A DNA stretch of 64,000 nucleotides from positions 1 through 64,000 of the forward strand of contig CALFSX010000212.1 of the NCBI GenBank assembly GCA_937916515.1, read 5' to 3'. Positions 45,032 to 53,673 of the stretch are shown here, piece after piece (position 1 is the first letter of the stretch; every line of letters starts with the position of its first letter). The stretch comes from an uncultured Planctomycetaceae bacterium. Its GTDB lineage: Bacteria > Planctomycetota > Planctomycetia > Planctomycetales > Planctomycetaceae. Under the pieces are notes generated by a model. It searched no databases and was not told the origin of the DNA. It worked only from the letters and a program-made list of their open reading frames with translations. The translations under genes and the position numbers were made by a program.

Positions 45032-46987
45032 ATGGATCGGCTTCTAAAATTATCGCTCATGCTTACAGCACTTGTGCTGGCAGGCAATGCCGACGCTCAG
45101 GACGCCGCTTTGTACACTGTGGCAGGCGATGTTCCTAAGGCTGAAACGATTCCCTTTGATCCAGTCAGCCACGTGTACGTCCTGGATCTTATAGAACACA
45201 GCGGATTAGTCGCACCGGAAGGCAACGCACTTATTCTTCGAGGTAATCCGCTGCAGGCCGTCTTCAGCGATAACCTGCGTCCTCAGATGACGGGACGTGG
45301 TTCCAGATTAATGCCTGGCGATGTGGTTGTATTCAGGTCGCTTACTTCGGAACCGATGGGTGCGAATAATCTTGTGATGGTCACAGACGGTGTCCCTCAG
45401 GTCATTCCTTTAAACGCAGACGATACGGTGCTTTTGAGAGATGTGACCTATCAGTTTCCGGAGCATCTTTATGACTTCAGTGTAACTCAGACAACCTTCG
45501 GTTCGGCTCGTGCAGTAGCAAAGGCGCCGAATGACCGATTGTTGCACGGGGACGTGATTCAGGTTCGCAGTCGTACCAGTTCGAATGAGCCGCGAATCTC
45601 CAGTGTTTCGCATTCATCAAATAGCTACGGTTTTCCAGATTCGGCTGGATCATTGACTGGCTCAACTGAAACAGTTCCTGCCAAAACTGCGTCGTTGAAC
45701 AGCGAAAGCGTGTTGACGATTCCGGCCTATTCAAATGATGTACCATCTGAATCTTCGAATAACTTGCTTGAGCTTCCGACAGTTGGTGAAATGGAATTGT
45801 TGCCAGCCGGTTCGGCGGTCGCATCAAGCACTCTACCTACAAATAACAAAGACCCATTCCAGCAGGTTTCTTTTCCGGGCGATGCCAGTGATGATTCGTT
45901 TGTGATTCTGGACAGTGCTGACGAAGCCGTTCAGGAAGCCAGTACGGGAGCCGCATTGTGGAATGGAGTCTTCATATTGGGGTTGGTGTTTGCGTTGGGG
46001 CTGATTGCCGTCGGTTGGGTGAAGACTCAAAACGAACGGAAGGCTGAGCAGGAACTTGCCGCCAAGGCCCGAGCAACAAAGCTGGCGAATAGTAAAATTC
46101 GTGAACAGGATGCTCCGGTGGTGCGGCGCAACGAAACCCCGTTGCCGCCTCCCCAAAAACGTCACACTGAAGTCGCATCTCCTCTCGTTTCAAACGCGTC
46201 TGAGTCAAAGAACAAGCCTCTGGAACACTTGGTATTGGGCGCTGAAGAGTCTCCGATTCTGTCCACTGGTGGTGCTGAGTTTAATAAGTCTCAAGATGTT
46301 CCAGTTTCGTTGAAGTCAGAAGATTTGCTCACTGCACAGCTTTTGTCGGCAACCGCAGTTCAGTTTTCTGAAGTACCAGAAACGGCTGATTCTGACAGCC
46401 AGTCTGTCCGTCCAGCCAAAGCGTTGGTGAACGAACATGAATGGTTTGGAGGCGAATGGTTGAAGTCAGAAACAGCAACAATTCCGGGGTCCATCGTTGT
46501 TGAAGGCAACCGTGAGGTTGTTGTTGGAGCAGCGGACTTGTCGGAGGTTGCAGCGCAAGTGGATGAAGTTGATTCGACAGCGGTTTCTGCAGACATTGCT
46601 GCCACTGATACTGAAACTGTTGCCGAAACTGAACTTCAGCTTCCTCCCTCTGAATGCTGGAGCGATCTGGACGACTTGCTGCAGAACCGCTTACCAATGC
46701 AGTTGCTGCAGGCTGACCTGCCTCTGAAGATCACGTTGTTCGGTAAGCCGACTGGTCCGCAGCGTCTAAGAATTGATAGTGCTCATACGCAAATTGCTCC
46801 GCCACACATGTCTATGTGGGCAAAAAGTTCCAAACGGGCTCAACCAGTGGCAGCGGCAACCAAGTCGGTTACACCTGCGAAAGAGAGTGTCGTCGCATCC
46901 AGGCGGACTTCGATCGATAGCGGGGCGTCGGACGCCAACCGGTTTGACCGGGCTTTGAATTTTCTTGAGGAGCAGGCGGACACATGA
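45032..46987 (+). CDS. SLBB-like envelope protein with one transmembrane helix and cytosolic tail
   Basis: A 651-residue protein starting at ATG 45032 with a signal peptide (LLKLSLMLTALVLAGNADAQ). Residues about 30-110 resemble an SLBB/polysaccharide-export soluble ligand-binding domain (VSHVYVLDLIEHSGLV, GRGSRLMPGDVVVFRS), and a second similar unit follows (VIPLNADDTVLLRD, DRLLHGDVIQVRS). A Ser/Thr-rich linker leads to a membrane helix at 308-330 (GVFILGLVFALGLIAVGWV). The cytosolic part (~320 residues) is charged and ends in a conserved-looking segment (CWSDLDDLLQNRLPMQLLQ, LPLKITLFGKPTGPQRLRID). Its stop codon overlaps the start of the next gene (ATGA), so the two are translationally coupled. 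Function unknown. Confidence 0.7.
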   Translation: MDRLLKLSLMLTALVLAGNADAQDAALYTVAGDVPKAETIPFDPVSHVYVLDLIEHSGLVAPEGNALILRGNPLQAVFSDNLRPQMTGRGSRLMPGDVVVFRSLTSEPMGANNLVMVTDGVPQVIPLNADDTVLLRDVTYQFPEHLYDFSVTQTTFGSARAVAKAPNDRLLHGDVIQVRSRTSSNEPRISSVSHSSNSYGFPDSAGSLTGSTETVPAKTASLNSESVLTIPAYSNDVPSESSNNLLELPTVGEMELLPAGSAVASSTLPTNNKDPFQQVSFPGDASDDSFVILDSADEAVQEASTGAALWNGVFILGLVFALGLIAVGWVKTQNERKAEQELAAKARATKLANSKIREQDAPVVRRNETPLPPPQKRHTEVASPLVSNASESKNKPLEHLVLGAEESPILSTGGAEFNKSQDVPVSLKSEDLLTAQLLSATAVQFSEVPETADSDSQSVRPAKALVNEHEWFGGEWLKSETATIPGSIVVEGNREVVVGAADLSEVAAQVDEVDSTAVSADIAATDTETVAETELQLPPSECWSDLDDLLQNRLPMQLLQADLPLKITLFGKPTGPQRLRIDSAHTQIAPPHMSMWAKSSKRAQPVAAATKSVTPAKESVVASRRTSIDSGASDANRFDRALNFLEEQADT

Positions 46988-48027
46988 TTACTGCCATTGA
47001 TTTTGGGTGTCACGAAATTCGGTCCGCCTTTCGCAGTCCGAAAGATGACAAGATTGTGAATCTTTATACGGAGCGAGCCGAATATGCTGTGCTGCCTGCT
47101 GAAGATCGCTATCGACAGATTCTTGCCGACAAAAAAATCCCCTACGCTGAGTGCGAACAGAGCCTTGTTGTGTTTGGCAATCGTGCTGAACAGGTGCGTT
47201 GGCTAAGTCGAAAACCGTGCGCTCCGTTATTCGCGGACGGTAAGATTCCGACGGTAGACGCACCAGCTCGGCAGATTTTAAGCGTCCTGACAAAGGCGAT
47301 TCTGCCTCCATTGAAGCCAGAAAACGGCAGTCAGTTTTGTTGCTTTAGTGCTCCCGGAAATCGAAGCAACGCAGGGAATTCTGAGTTCCTGTCTCGCCTG
47401 ATTCGGATGCACGGTTACATTCCGGTGGAATGTTCAGCTGGTCATGCTGTAACTCTGGCAACCGGAAACGAAACCCGGTTTTCAGGTATTACGATTTTGA
47501 TCGGTGCCGATTCTTCTCAGGTTAGTATTTCTCGATTCGGTCGCGAGCTGGCCAGCGAGTCTATTAATGTTGGCGCGAACTGGATCGACAACGAGCTGGC
47601 TGAACAATTCAAGCTGCGGACATGGGACGAATCGGGCGAATGCTATCCTGACTTTTCAGCGATTCGGGAGTGGAAGCATGACCCGAAAATTCACCTGCGC
47701 AATGGCTTTAGTGAGCAGGAAAAATCGCTGTCACGGCTTTACGGGGTTGTACTCACTCGTGTTGCACGTTGCCTGAAGGGGCTGCTGCAATCAAGTTCCG
47801 CTCTGAAGGCTTCGAAAGAACGTTTGACGGTCGTTTGTGCTGGTGGTGCAACGCAGGTTGGCGGTTTTGCGGCAGCGCTCACTGAGCGATTTGTCGAACA
47901 GGATATTGCCGGAAACATGGTGTCTGTTCGTATTGCCAACGACCCGGTGACAGCCGTTGTGCGAGGTCTGTTGATTCAGGGTGAGCTGGAACAACGACGT
48001 GTTTCCGATTCGTCGGTCGCCGCGTAG
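46984..48027 (+). CDS. Actin-fold ATPase-like protein (FtsA/PilM/MreB-related fold)
   Basis: A 347-residue cytosolic protein with the actin/Hsp70 nucleotide-site pattern. Phosphate 1 loop is AIDFGCHEIRSAF (4-16), phosphate 2 is ILIGADSSQVSISRFG (about 170-185; Gly-Ala-Asp replaces the usual Asp-x-Gly), and the adenosine loop is VVCAGGATQVGGFAAALTERF. It matches no subfamily I can name. It begins four bases inside the preceding SLBB-like gene (ATGA overlap), so it is likely made in fixed ratio with that membrane protein and may bind its cytosolic tail, as PilM binds PilN. That partnership is inference. Confidence 0.72.
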   Translation: MITAIDFGCHEIRSAFRSPKDDKIVNLYTERAEYAVLPAEDRYRQILADKKIPYAECEQSLVVFGNRAEQVRWLSRKPCAPLFADGKIPTVDAPARQILSVLTKAILPPLKPENGSQFCCFSAPGNRSNAGNSEFLSRLIRMHGYIPVECSAGHAVTLATGNETRFSGITILIGADSSQVSISRFGRELASESINVGANWIDNELAEQFKLRTWDESGECYPDFSAIREWKHDPKIHLRNGFSEQEKSLSRLYGVVLTRVARCLKGLLQSSSALKASKERLTVVCAGGATQVGGFAAALTERFVEQDIAGNMVSVRIANDPVTAVVRGLLIQGELEQRRVSDSSVAA

Positions 48028-48110
48028 GTTGAAGCTGGCTGCCGTTAGTGTGGGTGGCCCTGTTTATTAGCGTTGCGAGCTTCTGTTGCCTGGCTATGGT
48101 TGTCGCGTGA

Positions 48111-49295
48111 CTACATTCGATCCATGTAGCGGATGAATTCGACTTCCAGTCGGCTGATGTCTCCGAACGCAGCCTGAAAGTCTTCCAGGCGTTCTCTGCC
48201 AGAGTAGGGGGCCATCGGGTCTCGCTTGCCGATTTGTTGCAGGTAATTGACGAAATTCTGTCGACGCGAGGCGTTTTCCATCAGGAAAAATGCGAACGCC
48301 CATGATTCGCTGTAGGAATTCAGCGTGTTCTGATGAAAGTATTCGTCCGACGCTACCAGCATTGCCAGGTTGCCGACTTTCCGAGATGGGCGATGGCGTT
48401 GTTCAAACCAGATGGCTCGTTCATTGTTTATTCGCTCAGAAATCAGTTGGCGACCTTTCGTGGTTCTCATGCCACTTGGTTCAAGAACTGTCGCCAGGCC
48501 TTCGACAACCCAGATTGGCGTGCGTCCCAGGCGTGAATGGATTCCAATATTGTATCCCACCTGGTGAGTTGTTTCGTGAATGATTGTACTGGCTGTTTCG
48601 CCCGTGATTTGATTTGACGCTGCTATAGCGTTCAGGTTTTGGCTGGAGCGGTTCGGTTTGAGATCTCGCTGCGATGTAAATACAAGGTTCGGATCGTCGA
48701 ACAACGCGACGCGATTTGTGTTGAGCGAATAGTAGCCCATCAGGGTCGCGGAAGGTGTGATGCCGTCGCTAACACAGTATTCTGCGAACTCACGTTGCGA
48801 CCCAAAAACGACTGCAACCAATGGAACTTCCGGTGCATTCACTTTGAAACCGCGAACGCGATAGAATTGCTCTACGTCGCGATAGATGGACTCAAACAGC
48901 TTTGCGTATTTTCCTGCATTGCCGTTGGGGGCACACACCAGATAGCGAGCGGTACCGACGACTTCATAGCCGTTTGAAAACTCTTCGCGCAGTTGCTGGC
49001 GAAAGGCACTGGTTTCCAGCGGCTGGAAGTGTGCTGAAATTTTGTCCAGGCTCTTAAGCGAGCTTACATCCAGATGGATCAGTTGCCCCTGGCGGTCCAT
49101 TAACGAACAGTTTGATCGCGTCAAAGCGACGACTTTACCTTCGTAAGTCTGCTGACCGTCGGTGACTCTAATCAAGCCGGCAGCATGTGCGTTTTTGCTG
49201 GTCGCAATACAGCCCATGCAAAGAATGAAGGCGGTTGCGACTCTTAGTAAAGACGACAGCGCGGAATTGCTGGTCGCTTGTTCTTGATGTTGCAT
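48111..49295 (-). CDS. DUF1570-like secreted zinc metallopeptidase
   Basis: A 394-residue protein starting at ATG 49295 with an N-terminal hydrophobic signal (LLRVATAFILCMGCIATS). An SHD1-like module (RVTDGQQTYEGKVVALTRSN, GQLIHLDVSSL) precedes the peptidase part. The gluzincin zinc site is IIHETTHQVGYN (His 240, Glu 241, His 244) with the third ligand Glu 265 in WVVEGLATVLE, a layout I associate with DUF1570. It is expected to be extracytoplasmic. The substrate is unknown. Confidence 0.8.
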   Translation of the reverse strand: MQHQEQATSNSALSSLLRVATAFILCMGCIATSKNAHAAGLIRVTDGQQTYEGKVVALTRSNCSLMDRQGQLIHLDVSSLKSLDKISAHFQPLETSAFRQQLREEFSNGYEVVGTARYLVCAPNGNAGKYAKLFESIYRDVEQFYRVRGFKVNAPEVPLVAVVFGSQREFAEYCVSDGITPSATLMGYYSLNTNRVALFDDPNLVFTSQRDLKPNRSSQNLNAIAASNQITGETASTIIHETTHQVGYNIGIHSRLGRTPIWVVEGLATVLEPSGMRTTKGRQLISERINNERAIWFEQRHRPSRKVGNLAMLVASDEYFHQNTLNSYSESWAFAFFLMENASRRQNFVNYLQQIGKRDPMAPYSGRERLEDFQAAFGDISRLEVEFIRYMDRM

Positions 49296-49550
49296 GATTT
49301 TCGGATTGGTCTGGTGCGAATTTTGAGGCCAGTCCGGGAGCTTATGAGGAGGTAGATTAAGACTAGGTCGCGACAGCAAGCATGTGGGCTGCAATTTGAA
49401 TTGCAGCAATCCAGAATCGATCTGGCTGCGCGATTGGGCAGACCGTGCGGGCATCATATTTGATGCAACCGCTACGATCGTTGCATGTCTGTCATTGCTC
49501 GGACGTTTGACTTCGGAGCAGGCCGAGAGTTTGTCAAGCCGAACGAGTTT

Positions 49551-51122
49551 CTACCACAGATCCGACAGGTGCTGCAGTGTCGTTTTGCACCAGTCTGTAA
49601 ATCCGAATTCGGCGACTCCGACGACTGCTGCGATTGCCAAAGTGCTGAGAAACAGAACGGTGGCCAGCAGGATTCGCCGTCGTGATGCGCGTTTGTCCAG
49701 TGTGACGAATTCGTCTGTCGGGCGCGGAGTAGTGTCTGCATTGTTCGATGTTGCAACAACGCTGAGTGCTTTTCTGCGGTGCTTAAGAAAAGCGGGGTTC
49801 ATAACGTCGTGCACGCCGTGGGCTTCGTCTAGCTTCTCCAGAAACTGTTCGAATTCTGAGGAATACTCCGCTTGTGGCGCCGTTGCTGTCTGTCGATCTT
49901 TGGCAAATCCAGTGGGCGATGCAGCGGTTTGGGTTTCTGCTGCTCGAATGGAATCGGTTGGAGTTTCCGCCGATGTTTCACGCTGCGATGGTTGGATTCG
50001 CTGCAGCTTTCTTGCTCGCAATGCATCTTCGCTGCTGGCAATCATGGCGGCTGGCTGATCATAAGTTGAATCATCAACTGCTGTATCCAGCCAGCCTTGC
50101 AGAGCATCGGCAACTTCGCCTGCCGTTTGAATTCGTTTTGATCGTTGTTTGACCAACATCTTCTGCAGCAGGTTGTAAAGTGGCTCCGGAATGTCGCTTC
50201 GGATGGTTCTGAGATCCTGAGGATCTTTGGTTTGGTGAGCCAGAATTCGCTGCGGAAGCGTGCAGTCGACGAAAGGTGGCCGACCGGTCAGGATGTAGTA
50301 AAGAGTGCATCCCAGGGCGTAAATGTCAGCTCGAGAGTCAGCTCGATGACTGTCGACGGCTTGTTCTGGAGCCAGGTAATCTGCCGTACCGAGCACGCGT
50401 TCGTTGAAGTCGCGCGTCAGGTTTTCATCACCTGCGTTTTCTGCGATTCCTGCCAGTCCCAGATCCAGAAGTTTGATAGTGCCGTCGGTTGTTTCGAACA
50501 GATTGCCAGGTTTTACGTCTCGATGAATCAGGCCCTGACTGTGAGCGTATTCAAGTCCTTTAGCCGCCTGCTGAATCACCTCGGCAGCCTTTCGAATGCT
50601 TAAAGGGCCATCCACGGCGACCTTGTTATACAGGTCTGAACCTTCAAGCAGTTCCATCGACATGAAATGTACGTGGGATTGTTCATCGTCGTTGCTAAGT
50701 ATTTCGTAAACGCGAATCACGTTTTTGTGATTCAGCAATGATGCCAATCTTGCTTCGCGCAGAAAACGCGGTAGGTAAGACGCATCGCTGGCGTCAGCTT
50801 TGGAAGGTGGTAAAACCTTCAGAGCGTGGATGTCGCCGGTTTCTGAATGCTGCGCCACATATAGAGTGCTCATTCCGCCCTTGGCCAGATGTCGCAGCAG
50901 TTTATATGGGCCGAGAAAGAAGCCTCTGTGTTTTCCCTGCAGCAACTTTCCCGCCTGCCATTCAGTAAGCAGACATTGTTCAACCAGAACGTTGGAAAAA
51001 TCGAGTGCCGAGCCGGAACGTGATGGAAACCGAGCCAGCATCGAACGGATCGTCTGCTCACTCAACAGGCCGCTGGCAGCCAGTAGATTGCAGAATGTCT
51101 TGTTGGCCTGAAGTATTTCCAT
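49551..51122 (-). CDS. Eukaryote-like Ser/Thr protein kinase with C-terminal membrane anchor
   Basis: A 523-residue kinase. About 70 N-terminal residues (LLAASGLLSEQTIRSMLARF, LVEQCLLTEWQAGKLLQGK) form a helical module often found ahead of planctomycete kinases. The catalytic domain has GKGGMSTLYVA (P-loop), Lys 102 in ALKVL, HRDVKPGN (200-207), DLG at 220-222 in place of DFG, and APEQ (251-254). A disordered linker is followed by a transmembrane helix at about 484-504 and a short outer tail. Catalytic residues are complete, so it should be active. It could phosphorylate FHA-binding targets such as the activator at 31445. Confidence 0.92.
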   Translation of the reverse strand: MEILQANKTFCNLLAASGLLSEQTIRSMLARFPSRSGSALDFSNVLVEQCLLTEWQAGKLLQGKHRGFFLGPYKLLRHLAKGGMSTLYVAQHSETGDIHALKVLPPSKADASDASYLPRFLREARLASLLNHKNVIRVYEILSNDDEQSHVHFMSMELLEGSDLYNKVAVDGPLSIRKAAEVIQQAAKGLEYAHSQGLIHRDVKPGNLFETTDGTIKLLDLGLAGIAENAGDENLTRDFNERVLGTADYLAPEQAVDSHRADSRADIYALGCTLYYILTGRPPFVDCTLPQRILAHQTKDPQDLRTIRSDIPEPLYNLLQKMLVKQRSKRIQTAGEVADALQGWLDTAVDDSTYDQPAAMIASSEDALRARKLQRIQPSQRETSAETPTDSIRAAETQTAASPTGFAKDRQTATAPQAEYSSEFEQFLEKLDEAHGVHDVMNPAFLKHRRKALSVVATSNNADTTPRPTDEFVTLDKRASRRRILLATVLFLSTLAIAAVVGVAEFGFTDWCKTTLQHLSDLW

Positions 51123-51589
51123 TGGAACCGAAAAGGCAGATCAGTTTGGCGAGTCACGAATAATTCGCAGGAAAGTTTGTACCGATCACTCAAAAGAGGG
51201 CGCCGTGCTAAGATATAATCATTGTTGCGTTGACAGGCCATCCATTCTCGAATTCACAGGATTTTTTGGCGGTTTTGCGGGTCCCTAACGAATTTTGAAC
51301 CACGCTCGGCAGGTTTTGTCGATGAGGGGCGGTGGCGGCGTCTGTCGCCGAATTCCGGGGGCGGGCTGCTAATTGGTGGATGTTCGTAAAGTGGTACTTT
51401 TACGAAAGTCCTTGAAGTCATAGGTTGGTGAATCGCAGCGAGCTGGTTTCGGCAGTGTCTGCGTTCACGTAAAAGTTGTGTGCTTGCGGCAGCAATGTGT
51501 TTACGGGCGGAGCTTCCACGTAGTTTGCTGTGCTGGCAGTTTTTCTGTGCTGGCAGGGCGGTGAAGGGCAGAGCCTGGTTGGGTTGATT
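51123..51589. other. Intergenic region, no gene seen
   Basis: 467 bp between divergent genes. It includes a GC-rich stretch around 51320-51370 and a small imperfect hairpin (CGTAAAGT/ACTTTTACG) near 51388-51407. No promoter could be placed with confidence. Confidence 0.35.
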
Positions 51590-52144
51590 ATGTCAGAACA
51601 TGTTTCAACTAGATGGGTTAACTCAAACGTTGCGATGGCGTTTTTGTTGATGGGAGCGTTGCTGTCCTGTCTGATTTTTGCAGATCGCTGGACTACTCTT
51701 CCGATTAACTTTCCGAGTGCCTGGTACCGATCGCGAAACTTTCATGTTCTGCTTTGTGTTTGTTTCTACGTCGGGTCCTGGTTGGCATTTCGTCACGCAA
51801 AATCGAACGTGGAGATTCAGGATGCAACACACCCCGTGTTTCAGTCGGTGAAACTTTACACTCGAGAATCTTGCCACTTGTGCGAACAGGCGTTGACGGT
51901 GCTCAGCGACTTTGCGGACGTGATGCCAGAAATCATCCTTGTTGATCTGGATGAAAATCCAGAGTTTCTGGAACGTTACTCGATGCACGTGCCCGTCGTT
52001 GAAATTGACGGCCGAGTTCGATTCAGGGGTGTGGTGAGCCGAGTCTTGCTGCGGCGGATGATTGAATCGAGACAACGACAGCTTCATGTTTCGGCTGTGG
52101 TTCAACACTTGCCCGCAAGAAAATCAGAAGGGCAGGGTGGATGA
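51590..52144 (+). CDS. Membrane protein with a C-terminal glutaredoxin-like domain
   Basis: A 184-residue protein. Two hydrophobic segments (MAFLLMGALLSCLIFA and FHVLLCVCFYVGSWLAF) precede a glutaredoxin-like domain with LYTRESCHLCEQALTVL (CxxC), a VDLDENPEFLERY turn, the cis-Pro motif HVPVVEIDG and a final helix RVLLRRMI. This resembles DUF836-type thiol proteins. The four-base overlap with the next gene (ATGA at 52141) implies translational coupling. The start ATG 51590 lacks a clear ribosome binding site; a GTG at 51530 is the alternative. Confidence 0.78.
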   Translation: MSEHVSTRWVNSNVAMAFLLMGALLSCLIFADRWTTLPINFPSAWYRSRNFHVLLCVCFYVGSWLAFRHAKSNVEIQDATHPVFQSVKLYTRESCHLCEQALTVLSDFADVMPEIILVDLDENPEFLERYSMHVPVVEIDGRVRFRGVVSRVLLRRMIESRQRQLHVSAVVQHLPARKSEGQGG

Positions 52145-52836
52145 ATCTACTGGGAATGTTTGCTCGGCAACCTGTTGCCGGACAAACGAAGACTCGACTG
52201 GCCGCCAGTATCGGCGACGAGGCAACTGTCGCATTGTATTCCGGATTTGTTGAAGATCTGCTGCAGCGTTGTCCTGGAATTGCTGACAGCTTTGTTGCTG
52301 CGGTGATTCCCGCGACGCGTGATTCAGAGCTATGGTTTCGTGCTCGCCTGCCTGCTGAATCCGGTCTTGTCTTTCAGCCGGAGGGGGATCTTGGTGAAAA
52401 GATTGACTGGTTTTTTCAGTACGCACATCAGCTGAAGGCTGACAGGACGATTTTGATTGGATCTGACAGCCCGGATCTTCCGTCGGAAGTGATTCGTCAG
52501 GCGTTTGAGCGGTTGCAGAATTGTGATCTTGTAGTGGTGCCGGCAACCGACGGGGGATTTGTTCTGGCGGGGCTGCGAACACCGGTTTCTGGCCTGTTTT
52601 CGGATGTTTGCTGGAGTTCAGGTCGCACACTTCTGGACGTTCTGGCGCGGTCGCAGACGATCGGCTTGAGAGCTGATGTGCTGCGTCCCTGGTATGATAT
52701 TGATACTGTGCAGAATCTAGGTGCGTTCATCGCTTTGCAGGAACATCGTGGATCAGAAGCAGCCGCTTGTCCTTGTACAAACGCTGCCATAAAGCAGTTC
52801 GAAGGTGAGATTTTGGCGGGATTAAGCAAATCCTGA
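52141..52836 (+). CDS. DUF2064 / TIGR04282-like GT-A-fold glycosyltransferase
   Basis: A 231-residue nucleotide-sugar-type transferase. Family features: GMFARQPVAGQTKTRLA at the N-terminus, IGSDSPDLP (the acidic metal motif), VVPATDGGFVLAGLR and DIDTVQNLG. The TIGR04282 group has been linked to arsenosugar and related radical-SAM pathways in other bacteria, but none of those partners is adjacent here. Translationally coupled to the upstream glutaredoxin-like gene. Acceptor unknown. Confidence 0.82.
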   Translation: MNLLGMFARQPVAGQTKTRLAASIGDEATVALYSGFVEDLLQRCPGIADSFVAAVIPATRDSELWFRARLPAESGLVFQPEGDLGEKIDWFFQYAHQLKADRTILIGSDSPDLPSEVIRQAFERLQNCDLVVVPATDGGFVLAGLRTPVSGLFSDVCWSSGRTLLDVLARSQTIGLRADVLRPWYDIDTVQNLGAFIALQEHRGSEAAACPCTNAAIKQFEGEILAGLSKS

Positions 52837-53074
52837 GTTTTTGTAGCTCAATCCGACTGGGCGTTTAGTGGTTCGTTAGACTTATGAATACTTCGGTAAG
52901 TGTAGGTTGGCGACCGCTGTTGAAAGCTTTTCTGGTGAGTGGTTTGGCGGTTGCTTCGCTTTTATGGTGCCCCGGACTTCTGCCGAGTTCAGGACAATCT
53001 ATACTGCTGAATATTCAGGACCAGCTGGCAGACTGGTCAGTAAGTGAAGTAAAAATTCAAGGCACAATTGAACT

Positions 53075-53545
53075 ATGTCTCCCAAAGAAATTGACCTGTC
53101 TGGTTCTCGCGTTCTAATCGCTGACGACAATGAGCAGAATCGTGAATTGCTTGATGCATATCTGGCTGATGAAAACTATGAAATTCTGATGGCAAACGAT
53201 GGTCAGGAGACCATGGATGCTATCGAGGCCAATCAGCCGGATCTGATTCTTCTGGACATTATGATGCCCAGAATGAGCGGCTATGAAGTGTGCGAGAAAA
53301 TCAAAAGCGATCCAGAGAAACAGAATATCCCCGTTTTGATGGTTACCGCATTGAACGAAATGGGTGACATCGAAAAGGCAGTGAAGGCTGGTTGTGACGA
53401 CTTCCTGACCAAGCCTGTTAATCAACTGGAATTGAAAACTCGCGTTCGCTCTTTGCTGCGTGTTCGGCATCTGGCCAACGAACGAGACCGTTTGTTGGCG
53501 TACCTGGAAGAAATGGAACAGCAGGTACTGCAGATGAAAGGCTGA
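53075..53545 (+). CDS. Response regulator consisting of a receiver domain only
   Basis: A 156-residue protein with a complete REC domain: acidic pair Asp 17/Asp 18, phospho-acceptor Asp 61 (ILLDIMMPRMSG), Thr 91 and Lys 113 (FLTKPVNQLEL). After the domain there is only a helical tail (RHLANERDRLLAYLEEMEQQ, coiled coil). The receiver is PleD-like. No histidine kinase is nearby, so its partner is unknown; it may act by protein contact. Confidence 0.9.
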   Translation: MSPKEIDLSGSRVLIADDNEQNRELLDAYLADENYEILMANDGQETMDAIEANQPDLILLDIMMPRMSGYEVCEKIKSDPEKQNIPVLMVTALNEMGDIEKAVKAGCDDFLTKPVNQLELKTRVRSLLRVRHLANERDRLLAYLEEMEQQVLQMKG

Positions 53546-53673
53546 TGTTGATGCTGGCGTAGCTTTTGAATGAACGATTGAGTGTTCGTTCAACTGGATT
53601 CTTTTGATTACAACCGTGGTTTGCGTGTTCATTCCCTTTTATGACTGCGGTGACGCAGACTTAGTTGAATTGT

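Noticed and set aside
52884-53117. Plus-strand 77-residue frame with a hydrophobic segment before the response regulator gene
   Set aside because: It overlaps the response regulator start in another frame, has no ribosome binding site, and its last part is the shadow of the receiver gene.
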